Positions 16,277 to 26,171 of a DNA stretch of 64,000 nt are shown piece after piece. Every line of letters begins with the position of its first letter. Positions within the stretch are counted from its first letter, which is position 1. The translations under genes were made by a program, and so were the position numbers. Origin of the DNA: Variovorax paradoxus NBRC 15149 (GTDB lineage: Bacteria; Pseudomonadota; Gammaproteobacteria; Burkholderiales; Burkholderiaceae_C); the NCBI RefSeq assembly GCF_001591365.1, contig NZ_BCUT01000005.1, positions 248,001 through 312,000 on the forward strand, given 5' to 3'. The notes under the pieces are model-generated. The model was not told the DNA's origin. It did not search any database and was given only the letters and a program-made list of their open reading frames with translations.

Positions 16277-16797
16277 GACCGCTCGAACACGATGCGCAGG
16301 TCCGCCGTGGGGCCGGGAGACTCGCGGGTGGCCTGCAGTCGGCCGTTCGCGACCTGCGCGAGGTCGGGCCGCCAGCCGGGTACGGGCTCGTTGCGGCCCG
16401 CGAGCCAGCCGAACAGCGCGCCGACCGGTATGGCCGCGCCGGTGGCGGCCTCGATCAGTGCGTCGACAGATTCGAAGCGCCGCACCTCGCTGCCGTTCTT
16501 GAGCAGGGCCTGGCCGGGCGACCAGTGCAGCTGGGCCAGGGTGCTGCCGATCGGGCTCGTGAGCGAGAGCTCGCCCGCTTCGGGAGAACCGCGCAATTCG
16601 AACAATGCCGAGAAGGTCTGCACCGGCTGGCTGTCGATGCGCAGCGACATGCGGCCGCTCCAGCTGTCCGTGCTCCTGGGGGCGGAGGGGCCGCCCGCCA
16701 GCTGGGCGCAGCCGGCCATCGAGAGCAGTGCGGCCGCGCCCGCGAGCAGCAGGGCGCGGCGGCCGCCATCGGCCAGCCGCGGGGCGGGCACGCTCAC
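16273..16797 (-). CDS. lolB: Outer-membrane lipoprotein LolB
   Basis: The 174-residue protein has a lipoprotein signal with lipobox SMAGC (lipidated Cys30). The mature part begins with WSGRMSLRID and contains LFELRGSPEAGELSLTSPIGSTLAQL, as in LolB. It accepts lipoproteins from LolA and inserts them into the outer membrane. The start codon is GTG (16795-16797), whose last bases overlap the upstream TPR gene stop as GTGA. The order TPR-lolB-ispE is standard in betaproteobacteria, which supports the call despite weak sequence conservation in this family. Confidence 0.92.
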   Translation of the reverse strand: MSVPAPRLADGGRRALLLAGAAALLSMAGCAQLAGGPSAPRSTDSWSGRMSLRIDSQPVQTFSALFELRGSPEAGELSLTSPIGSTLAQLHWSPGQALLKNGSEVRRFESVDALIEAATGAAIPVGALFGWLAGRNEPVPGWRPDLAQVANGRLQATRESPGPTADLRIVFERS

Positions 16798-18644
16798 GGC
16801 TTGACCCGCAGGCGCTTGAGCGTTTCCTGCAGGGTCTCGTTCTCGGCGTCGCTCAGCAGGGCTTCCTTCCAGATCGTGACCGCGCGGTCCTTCTGGCCGG
16901 TGGCCCAGAGCACCTCGCCGAAATGCGCGCCGATCTCCGGATCGGGCCGGGTCTTGTAGGCCGTCTCGAGGATGCGGATGGCCTCGGTCGTGTTGCCCAG
17001 CCGGAATTCCACCCAGCCCAGGCTGTCCGCGATGAAGGGGTCTTCCGGCGCCAGCTGCACGGCCTTCTGGATCAGCGTGCGGGCCTCGTCGAGGCGGATC
17101 TTGCGATCGGCAAAGGAGTAGCCGAGCGCGTTGTAGGCGTTCTGGTTCTCGGGCTTGAGCTCGATCAGCCTGCGCAGCAGCCGCTCCATCTCGTCGAGGC
17201 GGTTGAGCTTTTCGGCCACCATGGCCTGGTCGTAGACCAGGTCGCTGTCGTTCGGGGCGGCGGCGGAGGCCTGCGCCAGCATGTCGTAGGCCGCCTGGTA
17301 CTGCTTGGCATCGCGCAGCAGCTGCACTTCGGCGAGGAATTTCTGCTTCTTGTCCTCGGGCGCACGCTCGGGCAGGCCGCGCACGAGTTCGCGCGCCTGC
17401 GGCAGCTTGCCCTGGCGCGCCAGCAGGCCCGCGCGGCGCGTCTGCGCGACCACGAGCTCGTCGGTGCCGTCGACGCGTGCGAGCCAGCGCTCCGCGGCCG
17501 TGAAGTCCTTGCGGCGCTCCGCCAGCTGCGAGAGCACGAGGTAGGCCTGGGTGGTGCCGCGCTGGCGGTCGTCCGGGTCCTTCTGGTTGGCCGCCAAGTC
17601 GATGTAGCGCTTGAGCGAGGTTTCGGCTGCCGCGTCCTGCCGGGCCTGCGCCTGCAGGCTGCCAAGCAGCAGCCAGGGCTCGGCCAGTTCGGGGCGCGCC
17701 GCGGTGAGCGCCTGCAGCTGCGCGGTGGAATCCGCATAGCGGCGGTTCTCGACCAGCACGCGCGCGTAGGCGATGCGCAGGTCGGGCGGCGCCTTCGGGT
17801 TGTTGGCCAGGTAGCGCGTGACGATCGGCTCCGCGAGCGGCTGGCCGGGGTCGATCATCTCGAGCGCAAGTGCGGCCGGAGCATCGGAGGCGGGGTCCAT
17901 CTGCTGGCCCTTGAACGCGGCGTCCAGTGCGCCCGAGGTGTCGCCGGCATTCAGGCGCATGCGGCCGATGGTGGCCCAGGCCAGCGCGCCGGTGGCCGGG
18001 CTCTTGAGTTCGTCGGCCAGCGCCTGCTCGACCACCGAGGCGGCCTGCTTCTTGTCTGAGGCGCGCGAGTAGTTGCGCGCGATCACCGCCATCAGCAGCG
18101 GCTTCTCGATCTGCGGCGTGGCCGCGATCTCGACCCGCAGCGGCTCCACCGTTTCGCCGATGCGGTTGAGCGCGATCAGTATCTGCAGCTCGATGCGCCG
18201 TGCATCACGCGAGTTGGGCAGCGTTTCCTGCCATGCGCGCGAGGCCGCGAGCGCCGCGTCGCCGGAGCGCGACTGCAGCGCGATCTCGACCGCGCGCTGG
18301 AACAGCTTGCCGTCGCGCAGCCGCCGGGCTGCATCGAGCACCAGCGCATAACCCGATCCGGGATCGCCGGAGCGCGCGGTCATCTCGCCCATCAGGATTT
18401 CGTAGAACAGCTCGGCCGTCAGCGCGGAGCGCTGGGCCTCGGGGTCGCCGGCCGGCTTCGCGGCGGCTGCGGCAGCGGCCGGCGCCGGCTTGGTGCCGGG
18501 GCGGGAGGGTGCCGGCCGTTCGATGATGGGTGCCGGGCTCCTGGGCGCGGCGGGATCGGAGCTTTGCGCATGCGCGGCGCAAGCCAGCAACACGACGAAA
18601 GACGCGGCCGCCGCAAGGCGGTGTCGGCGGAGCGATGGAATCAT
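16794..18644 (-). CDS. Exported tetratricopeptide repeat protein
   Basis: The 616-residue protein starts MIPSLRRHRLAAAASF, with a signal peptide ending near AHAQ (about residue 27). A Pro/Ala-rich linker of about 45 residues follows. The rest is helical TPR arrays, clearest at the C-terminus (NAYNALGYSFADRKIRLDEA, DSLGWVEFRLGNTTEAI, and AHFGEVLWATGQKDRAVTIWKEAL). Genes of this type sit upstream of lolB in many betaproteobacteria. They probably act in the periplasm or at the outer membrane as scaffolds, but no function is proven. ATG at 18644 is chosen because the leader is then a proper signal peptide; an upstream in-frame start adds five residues. The stop overlaps the lolB start. Confidence 0.85.
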   Translation of the reverse strand: MIPSLRRHRLAAAASFVVLLACAAHAQSSDPAAPRSPAPIIERPAPSRPGTKPAPAAAAAAAKPAGDPEAQRSALTAELFYEILMGEMTARSGDPGSGYALVLDAARRLRDGKLFQRAVEIALQSRSGDAALAASRAWQETLPNSRDARRIELQILIALNRIGETVEPLRVEIAATPQIEKPLLMAVIARNYSRASDKKQAASVVEQALADELKSPATGALAWATIGRMRLNAGDTSGALDAAFKGQQMDPASDAPAALALEMIDPGQPLAEPIVTRYLANNPKAPPDLRIAYARVLVENRRYADSTAQLQALTAARPELAEPWLLLGSLQAQARQDAAAETSLKRYIDLAANQKDPDDRQRGTTQAYLVLSQLAERRKDFTAAERWLARVDGTDELVVAQTRRAGLLARQGKLPQARELVRGLPERAPEDKKQKFLAEVQLLRDAKQYQAAYDMLAQASAAAPNDSDLVYDQAMVAEKLNRLDEMERLLRRLIELKPENQNAYNALGYSFADRKIRLDEARTLIQKAVQLAPEDPFIADSLGWVEFRLGNTTEAIRILETAYKTRPDPEIGAHFGEVLWATGQKDRAVTIWKEALLSDAENETLQETLKRLRVKP

Positions 18645-18715
18645 CGAACCATAATAATCCAAGCTTTTGAGCGAGCACCGCGTGGGGCTTCGTCGCAGCC
18701 CGGAGTTTTTATTTC

Positions 18716-19528
18716 ATGCCAGAGCTTCCCGAAGTCGAAGTGACGCGGCGCGGTTTTGCCGAACGCATTGCCGGTGCACGCATCGATGCGGTTCGCATCG
18801 GCAAACCCTTGCGCTGGGCACTCATGGTGATGCCCGAGGCGCTGGTCGGTCGCCGCGTGCTGCAGGTACGCCGGCGCGGAAAGTACCTGCTGATCGACCT
18901 GGACCGCGGCCTGCTGCTGCTGCACCTGGGCATGTCGGGCAGCCTGCGCTTCGATGCGGCGCTGCCCGCGCCGGGCGTTCACGACCACTTCGATCTGGTG
19001 ACCGAACTCGGCACGCTGCGGCTGAACGATCCGCGCCGCTTCGGCGCCGTGGTCTACGTGGAGGACGAAGCCGCGCCCTGGGCCATCAAGCTGCTCGGCG
19101 GCCTCGGCATGGAGCCGCTGGGCGACGGCTTCGACCTGGACGCGTTCCACGCCGGCCTTCGCAAGCGCAAGGCCGCGGTGAAGCAGGTGCTGCTCGCGGG
19201 CGACGTGGTGGTCGGCGTTGGAAACATCTATGCGTCGGAGGCCTTGTTCCTGGCCGGCATCCGGCCCACGCTTTCGGCTGCGCGCATCAGCCGGCCGAGG
19301 GCAGCCCGGCTCCATGCGGCCGTGCGCGAAATCCTGGCCCGGGCGGTCGAGAAGGGCGGCAGCACGCTGCGCGACTTTTCCAACGTGGATGGGCAGAACG
19401 GCTATTTCCAGCTCGAAGCCACGGTCTACGGACGGGCCGGCGAGCCCTGTCGGGTCTGCGCAACGCCGATCCGGCTGCTGCGCCAAGGGCAGCGTTCCAC
19501 TTACTATTGCCCCAATTGTCAAAAATAG
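18716..19528 (+). CDS. mutM: Formamidopyrimidine-DNA glycosylase
   Basis: The 270-residue base-excision repair enzyme removes 8-oxoguanine and formamidopyrimidines and nicks the site. The catalytic N-terminal Pro-Glu-Leu-Pro-Glu-Val-Glu follows Met1. Lys57-region KYLL, the H2TH segment GNIYASEALFLAGI and the C-terminal zinc finger (CRVC...YYCPNC) are present. It is divergent from the TPR gene and 6.5% of the genome's oxidative-repair pair in this window, with mutY about 2 kb downstream beyond the dynamin-like gene, which suggests a shared oxidative-DNA-damage neighbourhood. The percentage is only a loose remark on clustering and not a measurement; the gene call itself is firm. Confidence 0.95.
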   Translation: MPELPEVEVTRRGFAERIAGARIDAVRIGKPLRWALMVMPEALVGRRVLQVRRRGKYLLIDLDRGLLLLHLGMSGSLRFDAALPAPGVHDHFDLVTELGTLRLNDPRRFGAVVYVEDEAAPWAIKLLGGLGMEPLGDGFDLDAFHAGLRKRKAAVKQVLLAGDVVVGVGNIYASEALFLAGIRPTLSAARISRPRAARLHAAVREILARAVEKGGSTLRDFSNVDGQNGYFQLEATVYGRAGEPCRVCATPIRLLRQGQRSTYYCPNCQK

Positions 19529-19617
19529 TGTCTTAGCCGCCGGGTTGGCATATCCTGCAATCGCCTGCTTCCCAGTTTGCAATGCTATATTTGTAAGTTC
19601 TTTCTTACATATTCCCC

Positions 19618-21585
19618 TTGAGTCGCTCTTTCAATCAACAACTCGATCAGCACGGTGCCTGGCGGAGCAATTTCGCGCACCGCCTGCAGTGGCTGTCCCG
19701 CTGGCTGACCGAGAACGAGCTGCTCGATCAGGCAGTGGCCGAGCGCCTGCGCGGCCTCGAGCTGCAGATCCGCACCAGCAAGGTCATGGTGGCCTTCGTG
19801 GCGGAGTTCTCGCGCGGCAAGTCGGAGCTCATCAACGCAATCTTCTTTGCCGCCTACGGTCGCCGCATCATGCCGGCCAGCGCCGGGCGCACCACGATGT
19901 GCCCGACCGAGCTGGGCTACGACGCCGCGCTGTCGCCCAAGCTGCGGCTGCTGCCGATCGAGACCCGCCTGGAACCCCATTCGCTCACGCACTGGCGCGA
20001 AAAGGCCGGGCGCTGGACCGAAATTGCGATCGACGTGGCCGATGCCGACCAGCTGGCGCAGGCCATGAGCAAGGTGGCCGAAGTGCGCTGGGTCAGCAAG
20101 GACGAGGCGCACGCGCTGGGCTTCTGGAACGAGGAGACGCCCGACGACAACCCCGTGCAGGACGCCGAAGGCCGGGTCGAGATTCCGCGCTGGCGCCATG
20201 CCATCCTGAACATGCCGCATCCGCTGCTGGAGCAGGGGCTGGTGATCCTCGATACCCCGGGCCTGAACGCCATCGGCGCCGAGCCCGAGCTCACGGTGAG
20301 CCTGATCCCGCAGGCGCATGCCGTGGTCTTCATCCTGGGCGCAGAAACGGGCGTGACGCGTTCAGATCTGTCGATCTGGCGCGAGCACCTGGTCACCGAA
20401 AGCGAAGGCAGCGACACGCGCTTCGTGGTGCTCAACAAGATCGACACCATGTGGGACTCGCTGAGCACGCCCGCGCAGATCGAGCTCCAGATCGAACGCC
20501 AGCGCGAGGTTGCGGCCAAGTTCCTCGAGGTGCCGCTGGTGCAGGTGCTGCCGGTGTCGGCGCAGAAGGGCCTGCAGGCAAAGATCCAGCGCGATGCGCG
20601 GCTGCTCGACGCCAGCCGGCTGCCGGCTTTCGAGGCACTGCTCGCCGAAGGCGTGCTCGGCAAGCGCGAAACCATGCTGCGGCTCGCGGTGGACGCCGGC
20701 ATGGTCGCGTTGCGCACCGAGGCCGAGCGCATCCTGAAAGTGCGCCAGCGCGACCTGTCGGAGCAGGCGCTCGAGCTGCAGGGATTGCGCGGCAAGAACG
20801 TGTCGGTCATTCGGCACATGCGCGCGCGCATCGACCAGGAACAGACCGAGTTCGAGGGCAGCAACACGCGCATCCTCGCGCTGCGTTCGGTGCAGGGCAA
20901 GCTGCTGCGCGAGGTGTATGCCGTGCTCGGCCGCACCGCGCTCAAGGAAGACATGGTGCGGCTTTCGGCCGCGCTCAAGCGCCCGGGCGTCAAGTTCAAC
21001 GTGCGCAAGGTGTACGGCGAAACCTTCGACTCGCTGCGCAACAACCTGCGCGAAGTGCAGGCCACGACGGCCGAGATCCAGTCGATGCTGCACGCCACCT
21101 TCCGCCAGCTCAACGCGGAGCAGGGCTTCACCTTGCAGGCGCCCGCCGAGCCCGACCTGACGAGCTTCGAGCAGGAGCTCAGCCAGATCGAGCGCAGCCA
21201 CATCCACTACCTGGGCGTGGGCAACCTGCTGAAGCTCGCACAGGCGGACTTCTGCGACAAGCTGGTGCGCGCGCTCGCAAGCCGCCTGCGGCTGGTCAAC
21301 GAAGCGGCCATGACCGAGGTCGAGCGCTGGAGCAAGGGCGCCAGCGCCCAGATCGATGCGCAGCTGAAGGAGCGCCGCCGCAATTTCAGCAAGCGCATCG
21401 AAGCGATCGAGCGCATCCAGAATGCGGCAGGCAACCTCGACGAACGCCTGCTCGAGCTGGCCCAGCAAGAGAGCAGCCTGGCCGAGCTGCAGCTTCGGCT
21501 CCATGAATTCACCTCGGCCATCGCGCAACAGGGAAGGCCGGCAGCAGCCGCTGCCGCCGTCGGCGAGCTGCGTGCGGCGGCCTGA
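19618..21585 (+). CDS. Dynamin-like large GTPase
   Basis: The 655-residue protein has G1 VAEFSRGKS (residues 61-69), a switch region with the repeated-Thr ASAGRTTMCPTE, G3 DTPG (212-215) and G4 NKID (273-276), the signature set of dynamin-family GTPases. Long helices follow (about residues 355-650), rich in Glu/Arg/Leu and suited to a stalk. No clear membrane segment is present, so any membrane contact would be peripheral. Bacterial dynamins remodel or protect membranes, but the role here is unknown. The start TTG at 19618 is uncertain: no obvious Shine-Dalgarno precedes it. A small hairpin (GTAAG/CTTAC) lies about 20 bases upstream. mutY begins eight bases after its stop. Confidence 0.85.
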   Translation: MSRSFNQQLDQHGAWRSNFAHRLQWLSRWLTENELLDQAVAERLRGLELQIRTSKVMVAFVAEFSRGKSELINAIFFAAYGRRIMPASAGRTTMCPTELGYDAALSPKLRLLPIETRLEPHSLTHWREKAGRWTEIAIDVADADQLAQAMSKVAEVRWVSKDEAHALGFWNEETPDDNPVQDAEGRVEIPRWRHAILNMPHPLLEQGLVILDTPGLNAIGAEPELTVSLIPQAHAVVFILGAETGVTRSDLSIWREHLVTESEGSDTRFVVLNKIDTMWDSLSTPAQIELQIERQREVAAKFLEVPLVQVLPVSAQKGLQAKIQRDARLLDASRLPAFEALLAEGVLGKRETMLRLAVDAGMVALRTEAERILKVRQRDLSEQALELQGLRGKNVSVIRHMRARIDQEQTEFEGSNTRILALRSVQGKLLREVYAVLGRTALKEDMVRLSAALKRPGVKFNVRKVYGETFDSLRNNLREVQATTAEIQSMLHATFRQLNAEQGFTLQAPAEPDLTSFEQELSQIERSHIHYLGVGNLLKLAQADFCDKLVRALASRLRLVNEAAMTEVERWSKGASAQIDAQLKERRRNFSKRIEAIERIQNAAGNLDERLLELAQQESSLAELQLRLHEFTSAIAQQGRPAAAAAAVGELRAAA

Positions 21586-21592
21586 TCGTCCG

Positions 21593-22657
21593 GTGCCGGC
21601 TGCGGCCGTGGAGCCGCAGGCGCCGGCCGATTTTGCCGAGCGCGTCGTGGCCTGGCAGCGCAGCCACGGGCGCAGCGCGCTGCCGTGGCAGAACACGCGG
21701 GATCCCTACCGCGTGTGGCTGTCGGAGGTCATGCTCCAGCAGACGCAGGTCTCGACCGTGCTCGGGTACTTCGCGCGCTTTCTCGAACGCTTTCCGACCG
21801 TGCGGGCGCTGGCCGACGGCACCGAGGACGAGGTCTTCGGGCTCTGGAGCGGCCTGGGCTACTACAGCCGCGCCCGCAACATGCACCGCTGCGCGCAGGA
21901 GGTGGTGGCGCGCTTCGGCGGCGAGTTTCCGCGCACGGCTGCCGAGCTCGAGACCCTGCCTGGCATCGGCCGCTCCACCTCCGCGGCGATCGCGGCCTTC
22001 TGCTTCGGAGAGCGGGTCGCGATTCTCGACGGCAACGTCAAGCGCGTGCTGACGCGCGTGCTCGGCTTTGGCGGCGACATGTCCTCGTCGGCGCAGGAAC
22101 GCGCACTGTGGGACCGGGCCACGCAGCTGCTGCCGCCGGCCGAGCAGAAGGAGGCCATCGCGAGCTACACGCAAGGCGTGATGGACCTGGGCGCCACGGT
22201 CTGCCTGCCGCGCAAGCCGAGCTGCATGATCTGTCCGCTGAACAAGGCATGCGTGGGGCTGCGCGAAGGCCAGCCGGAGCGCTATCCGGTCAAGACGCGC
22301 AAGCTCAAGCGCAGCGCCCAGTCGCTCTGGGCGCTGCTCGCGCGCGATGCGCAAGGCCGCGTCTGGCTCGAGAAGCGGCCGGCCAAGGGCATCTGGGCCG
22401 GGCTCTACTGCCTGCCCGTGTTCGATAGCCGAGAAGAGTTGCTGGCCGCGCTGCCGCCGGCGGCGCTGGCCGGCGCACAGGACCTGCCGCCTTTCGTGCA
22501 TGTGCTGACCCACAAGGACCTGCACCTGCACCCGGTGCTGCTCCAGGGCAGCCAGCCGAAAGGCGATGCGGCGCGCTGGGTGGATGCGCAGGAGTGGGGC
22601 CGGCTGGGATTGCCGGCGCCGATGCGCAAGCTGCTCGAGAGCAGCAGCGCGGGCTAG
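21593..22657 (+). CDS. mutY: Adenine DNA glycosylase
   Basis: The enzyme removes adenine mispaired with 8-oxoguanine. Seen are VWLSEVMLQQTQ with the catalytic Glu, the helix-hairpin-helix LPGIGRSTSAAIAAF, ILDGNVKRVLTR with the catalytic Asp, and the [4Fe-4S] ligands CLPRKPSCMICPLNKAC (Cys-x6-Cys-x2-Cys-x5-Cys). A C-terminal NUDIX-like domain (about residues 230-350) recognises 8-oxoG. No ATG lies near the expected N-terminus. GTG at 21593 gives 354 residues; GTG at 21572 or 21608 are alternatives. It is eight bases downstream of the dynamin-like gene and convergent with rapZ. Confidence 0.93.
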   Translation: MPAAAVEPQAPADFAERVVAWQRSHGRSALPWQNTRDPYRVWLSEVMLQQTQVSTVLGYFARFLERFPTVRALADGTEDEVFGLWSGLGYYSRARNMHRCAQEVVARFGGEFPRTAAELETLPGIGRSTSAAIAAFCFGERVAILDGNVKRVLTRVLGFGGDMSSSAQERALWDRATQLLPPAEQKEAIASYTQGVMDLGATVCLPRKPSCMICPLNKACVGLREGQPERYPVKTRKLKRSAQSLWALLARDAQGRVWLEKRPAKGIWAGLYCLPVFDSREELLAALPPAALAGAQDLPPFVHVLTHKDLHLHPVLLQGSQPKGDAARWVDAQEWGRLGLPAPMRKLLESSSAG

Positions 22658-22672
22658 CCGGACGGAGCGAAC

Positions 22673-23551
22673 TCAGCCTGCGTCGAGCTCGCGGTGCCGC
22701 TTGAGCGCGACCCAGCGCGTTCCGAACGCGCGCGCGAGCTGCTCGACCAGGAACACCGAGCGGTGCTGGCCGCCCGTGCAGCCGATGGCCACGGTCACGT
22801 AGCTGCGATGGTCCCGCGCCAGCGCGTCGAGCCAGCGCGAGAGGAACTGCTCGATGTCGTCGTACATGCGCGCAACGTCGTCGTGCTCGCGCAGCCATTC
22901 GACCACCGGCGCATCGCGGCCCGTGAGCGGCCGCAGCGCGGGCACGTAGTGCGGATTGGGCAGCATGCGCACATCGAACACGTAGTCGGCATCCAGCGGC
23001 ACGCCGCGCTTGAAGGCGAAGGATTCGAACACCAGCGTCAATGCGCTGCTCTGGGGCGCCGAGATCAGCGCCTTGATGTAGCTCTGCAGCTGGGCCGGCC
23101 GGATGAGGCTGGTGTCGATCACGTCGGCGCCGTCGCGCAGGTCGGCCAGCAGCTCGCGCTCGAGCTCGATGGCCTGCACCAGCACGCGCTCCTGTTCGGG
23201 CACGTCGTTGCGGCCCTCCTGGCGCGACAGCGGATGGCGCCGGCGGGTTTCCGAATAGCGCCGCAGCAGCGCGTCGGTGGTCGCGTCGAGGAAAAGCGAG
23301 CGCAGCGAAACGCCGTCCTGCCGCAGGGCTTCGAGCTGCTGCGGAACGATTGGCAGCGACACGCCGCTGCGCACGTCCATCGCAATGGCCACGCGCGTGG
23401 CCTGCTGCTCGTGCTGCAGCGCGATGAAGGCCGTCAGCAGTTCGGGCGGCAGGTTGTCGACGCAGTAGTAGCCGGCGTCTTCCAGCGCATGCAGCGCCAC
23501 CGACTTGCCCGAACCCGACATGCCGGTGATGAGCACCAGGTCGAGGTCCAT
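22673..23551 (-). CDS. rapZ: RNase adapter protein RapZ
   Basis: The 292-residue P-loop protein has Walker [11 protein letters not shown] near residues 8-17, followed by the family signature [15 protein letters not shown], and a C-terminal domain with [22 protein letters not shown]. In enterobacteria RapZ directs RNase E to GlmZ-type sRNAs and controls glucosamine-6-phosphate synthesis; in betaproteobacteria the role is less clear. Its ATG shares a base with the recN stop (TGATG), so the two are coupled. It is convergent with mutY, with 15 bases between stops. Confidence 0.93.
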
Positions 23552-25230
23552 CACAGCGCCGCCGAAGTCTTGTGGCCCAGCATTTCGCGGGCATGCGCCA
23601 GCGAGGTCTGCGAAAGCTTCTCGCCGCCGAGCATGCGCGCGATTTCGCGGGCGCGGGTGTCGTCGTCGAGCCGCGAGACGCCGCTTTCGGTGCGCGGGCC
23701 GTCCTGGCCGGCTGCCGCCGTCTGGCGCTTGGCCACCACCAGGTGGTGGTCGGCGCAGGCGGCAACCTGCGGCAGGTGGGTGACCGCCAGCACCTGGCGA
23801 TCGCGCCCGAGCTGCTTCATGAGCCGGCCCACGGTCTCGGCCACGGCCCCGCCGACGCCGGCATCGACCTCGTCGAAGATCAGCGTCTGCGCGGCGCCGA
23901 GCTGGCTGGTGGTGACCGCAATGGCCAGTGCGATGCGCGAGAGCTCGCCGCCCGAAGCCACCTTGCCGATGGGGCGCGGCGTGCTTCCGGGATGGCCGCT
24001 CACGAGAAAGGCCACGTCTTCGAGACCCGCGCGGCCCGGCTGCGCCAGCGGCAGCAGCTCGACCTCGAAGCGCCCGCCCTGCATGCCGAGCCCCTGCATC
24101 GCCTGCGTGACCGCCTCCGCCAGCCGCGGGGCGGCCAGCTTGCGGGCCTTGGCGAGCGCCTTGGCTTCCTTCAGGTAGGCCTGCTGCGCGCCTTGCTCGG
24201 CGCGCTCCAGGCCTGCGAGATCGCTCTGCGCATCGAGCGCCTGCAGCTCGGCCTGCCAGCTGGCCAGGAGCGCCGGCAGGTCGTCCGGCGTGCGCTTGTA
24301 GCGGCGCGCGAGCGACATCCACAGCCCCATGCGCTCGTCGAGTTCGGCCAGTTGCTTCGGATCGGCCTCGGCGTCGCGCAGGTAGCTGTGCAGCGTGTGG
24401 GCGGCATCGGAAGCCTGGGCGACGCTGGAGGCCAGCACTTCGCCGAGGGCGCGGAATTCAGGCTCGATGTGCTCGCAGTTCTGCAGCAGCGCGACGGCGC
24501 GCGACAGCGCGGCGAGCGCGCCGCTGTCGTCGTCTTCGAGCGCCTGGCTCGCGCCCTGCGCCGCATCGATGAGTGCCTGCGCATTGGAGACTCGCGCGTG
24601 CTGGGTGGAAAGCTCTTCCCACTCGCCTTCGGCCGGCGCCAGCTTCATGACCTCGGCGATCTGCCATTGCAGCCGCTCGCGTTCGCGCAGCAGCGAATCT
24701 TGTGCCGAGCGCGCGTGGTCGAGCGCGGAAAGCGCCTGGCGCCAGCTCTGCCAGGCTGCGTCCAGCGCATCGGTGCGCACGCCGGCATAGGCGTCGAGCA
24801 GGCCGCGCACGGCCTCGGGGCGCGTCAGGCTCTGCCATGCGTGCTGGCCGTGGATGTCGAGCAGGCGGTCGCCGAGTTCGCGCAGCTGGGTGGCGGTGGC
24901 CGGGCTGCCGTTGATCCAGCCGCGGCTGCGGCCCTGCAGGTCGACGGTGCGGCGCAGCAGCAGGGCGTCGCCGTTTTCGAAGCCGCCCTCGTCGAGCCAG
25001 GCCGCGAGTGCCGGGTCGGCATCGAATTCGGCGCTGACGTCGAGCCGTTCGGCGCCTTCGCGCACCGCGCCCGCGTCGGCCCGGTTGCCGAGCGCCAGCT
25101 GCAGCGCATCGATCAGTATCGATTTGCCCGCGCCGGTCTCGCCGGTCAATACCGTGAAGCCTGCCGACAGGTCGAGTTCGAGTGATCGCACGATCACGAA
25201 GTCGCGCAATGCGATGCGTCGCAGCGCCAT
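23551..25230 (-). CDS. recN: DNA repair protein RecN
   Basis: The 559-residue SMC-like ATPase helps double-strand break repair. It has Walker [17 protein letters not shown] (about residues 28-43), two coiled-coil arms in the middle third (about 150-380, Ala/Glu/Leu-rich), signature [14 protein letters not shown] (about 423-436) and Walker [13 protein letters not shown]. The length and layout are canonical. It lies one base after nadK and overlaps rapZ, forming a compact nadK-recN-rapZ operon. The nadK-recN adjacency is common in proteobacteria. No LexA box was recognised upstream of nadK. Confidence 0.95.
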
Positions 25231-25231
25231 T

Positions 25232-26143
25232 TCAGGAGCCCCCTTCGTTCCAGTGAAGTTTCTTGCGCAGCGTGTCGAAATAGCTCCAGCCGCGCGGGTG
25301 CAGGAAGCGCACGCGGAAGTCGGAGCGGCGCACCACCACGCGATCGCCGATCGCGAGCGAGGCCAGCGACTGCATGTCGAAATTGGCGCTGGCGTCGCGC
25401 CCCGCCACCAGTTCGATCACGATCTCGTCGGCGTCGGGCAGCAGCACGGGGCGGTTCGACAGCGTGTGCGGCGCAATGGGCACCAGCACCCAGCCCGGCA
25501 CCGCCGGATGCAGCAGCGGCCCGCCGGCCGAGAGCGCATAGGCCGTCGAACCCGTGGGCGAAGCGATGATCAGGCCGTCGGCGCGCTGGTTGGCCACGAA
25601 ATGCCGGCCCACCGAAACGCGCAGCTCGACCATGCCCGAGGTGGCGCCGCGGTTGACCACCACGTCGTTCATTGCCAGCGCGTCGAAGACCGAGGCGCCG
25701 TCGCGCATGACCTGCGCATGCATGAGGCTGCGGTGGTCTTCCTCGTATTCGCCGGCCAGCATGGGAATCAGCGTGGCCTGGTAGTTGTCCAGCGGAATGT
25801 CGGTGATGAAACCGAGCCGGCCGCGGTTGATGCCGATCAGCGGAATGCCGTAGCAGGCGAGCTGCCGGCCGATGCCCAGCATGGTTCCGTCGCCTCCCAC
25901 CACCAGGCCCAGATCGCAGCGCTGGCCGATTTCCTCGACGCTCAGTGGCTGGTAGCGGCCGCCGACGCTGGCGTCCGCATCGGCCTCCTCGGCCGCCGAT
26001 TTTTCGACAAAGACCTCGCACCCTTGCGATTCCAGGAAGGCGCCGATATCTTCCATCACGCCGTCGCGGGCATCGGCCTGCGCCCGGGCGCCTGAAGCCT
26101 GGTATTTGCCGATCAGCGCGACGTGACGAAAGCGGGAAGTCAT
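25232..26143 (-). CDS. nadK: NAD kinase
   Basis: The 303-residue enzyme phosphorylates NAD to NADP. The diagnostic GGDGTMLGIGR motif is at about residues 83-93, followed by IGINRGRLGFITDI, the NDVVVNRG substrate segment and TPTGSTAYALSAGGPLL-like SPTGSTAYALSAGGP. The N-terminus begins MTSRFRHVALIGKYQ. It heads the leftward operon with recN and rapZ and is divergent from hrcA; the gap is only 28 bases, so the two promoters must overlap. Confidence 0.95.
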   Translation of the reverse strand: MTSRFRHVALIGKYQASGARAQADARDGVMEDIGAFLESQGCEVFVEKSAAEEADADASVGGRYQPLSVEEIGQRCDLGLVVGGDGTMLGIGRQLACYGIPLIGINRGRLGFITDIPLDNYQATLIPMLAGEYEEDHRSLMHAQVMRDGASVFDALAMNDVVVNRGATSGMVELRVSVGRHFVANQRADGLIIASPTGSTAYALSAGGPLLHPAVPGWVLVPIAPHTLSNRPVLLPDADEIVIELVAGRDASANFDMQSLASLAIGDRVVVRRSDFRVRFLHPRGWSYFDTLRKKLHWNEGGS

Positions 26144-26171
26144 CTACAAATTACAACACTAAAATCTTGCA

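Noticed and set aside
19587..19612. Hairpin GTAAG/CTTAC before the dynamin-like gene as a terminator
   Set aside because: The stem is only five pairs, AT-rich and without a T-run, so it is noted in the gene entry but not called as a feature.
21422..21592. Longer mutY N-terminus overlapping the dynamin-like gene
   Set aside because: The upstream extension is a shadow of the dynamin-like gene. MutY proteins begin just before the ADFAERVVAWQ segment.
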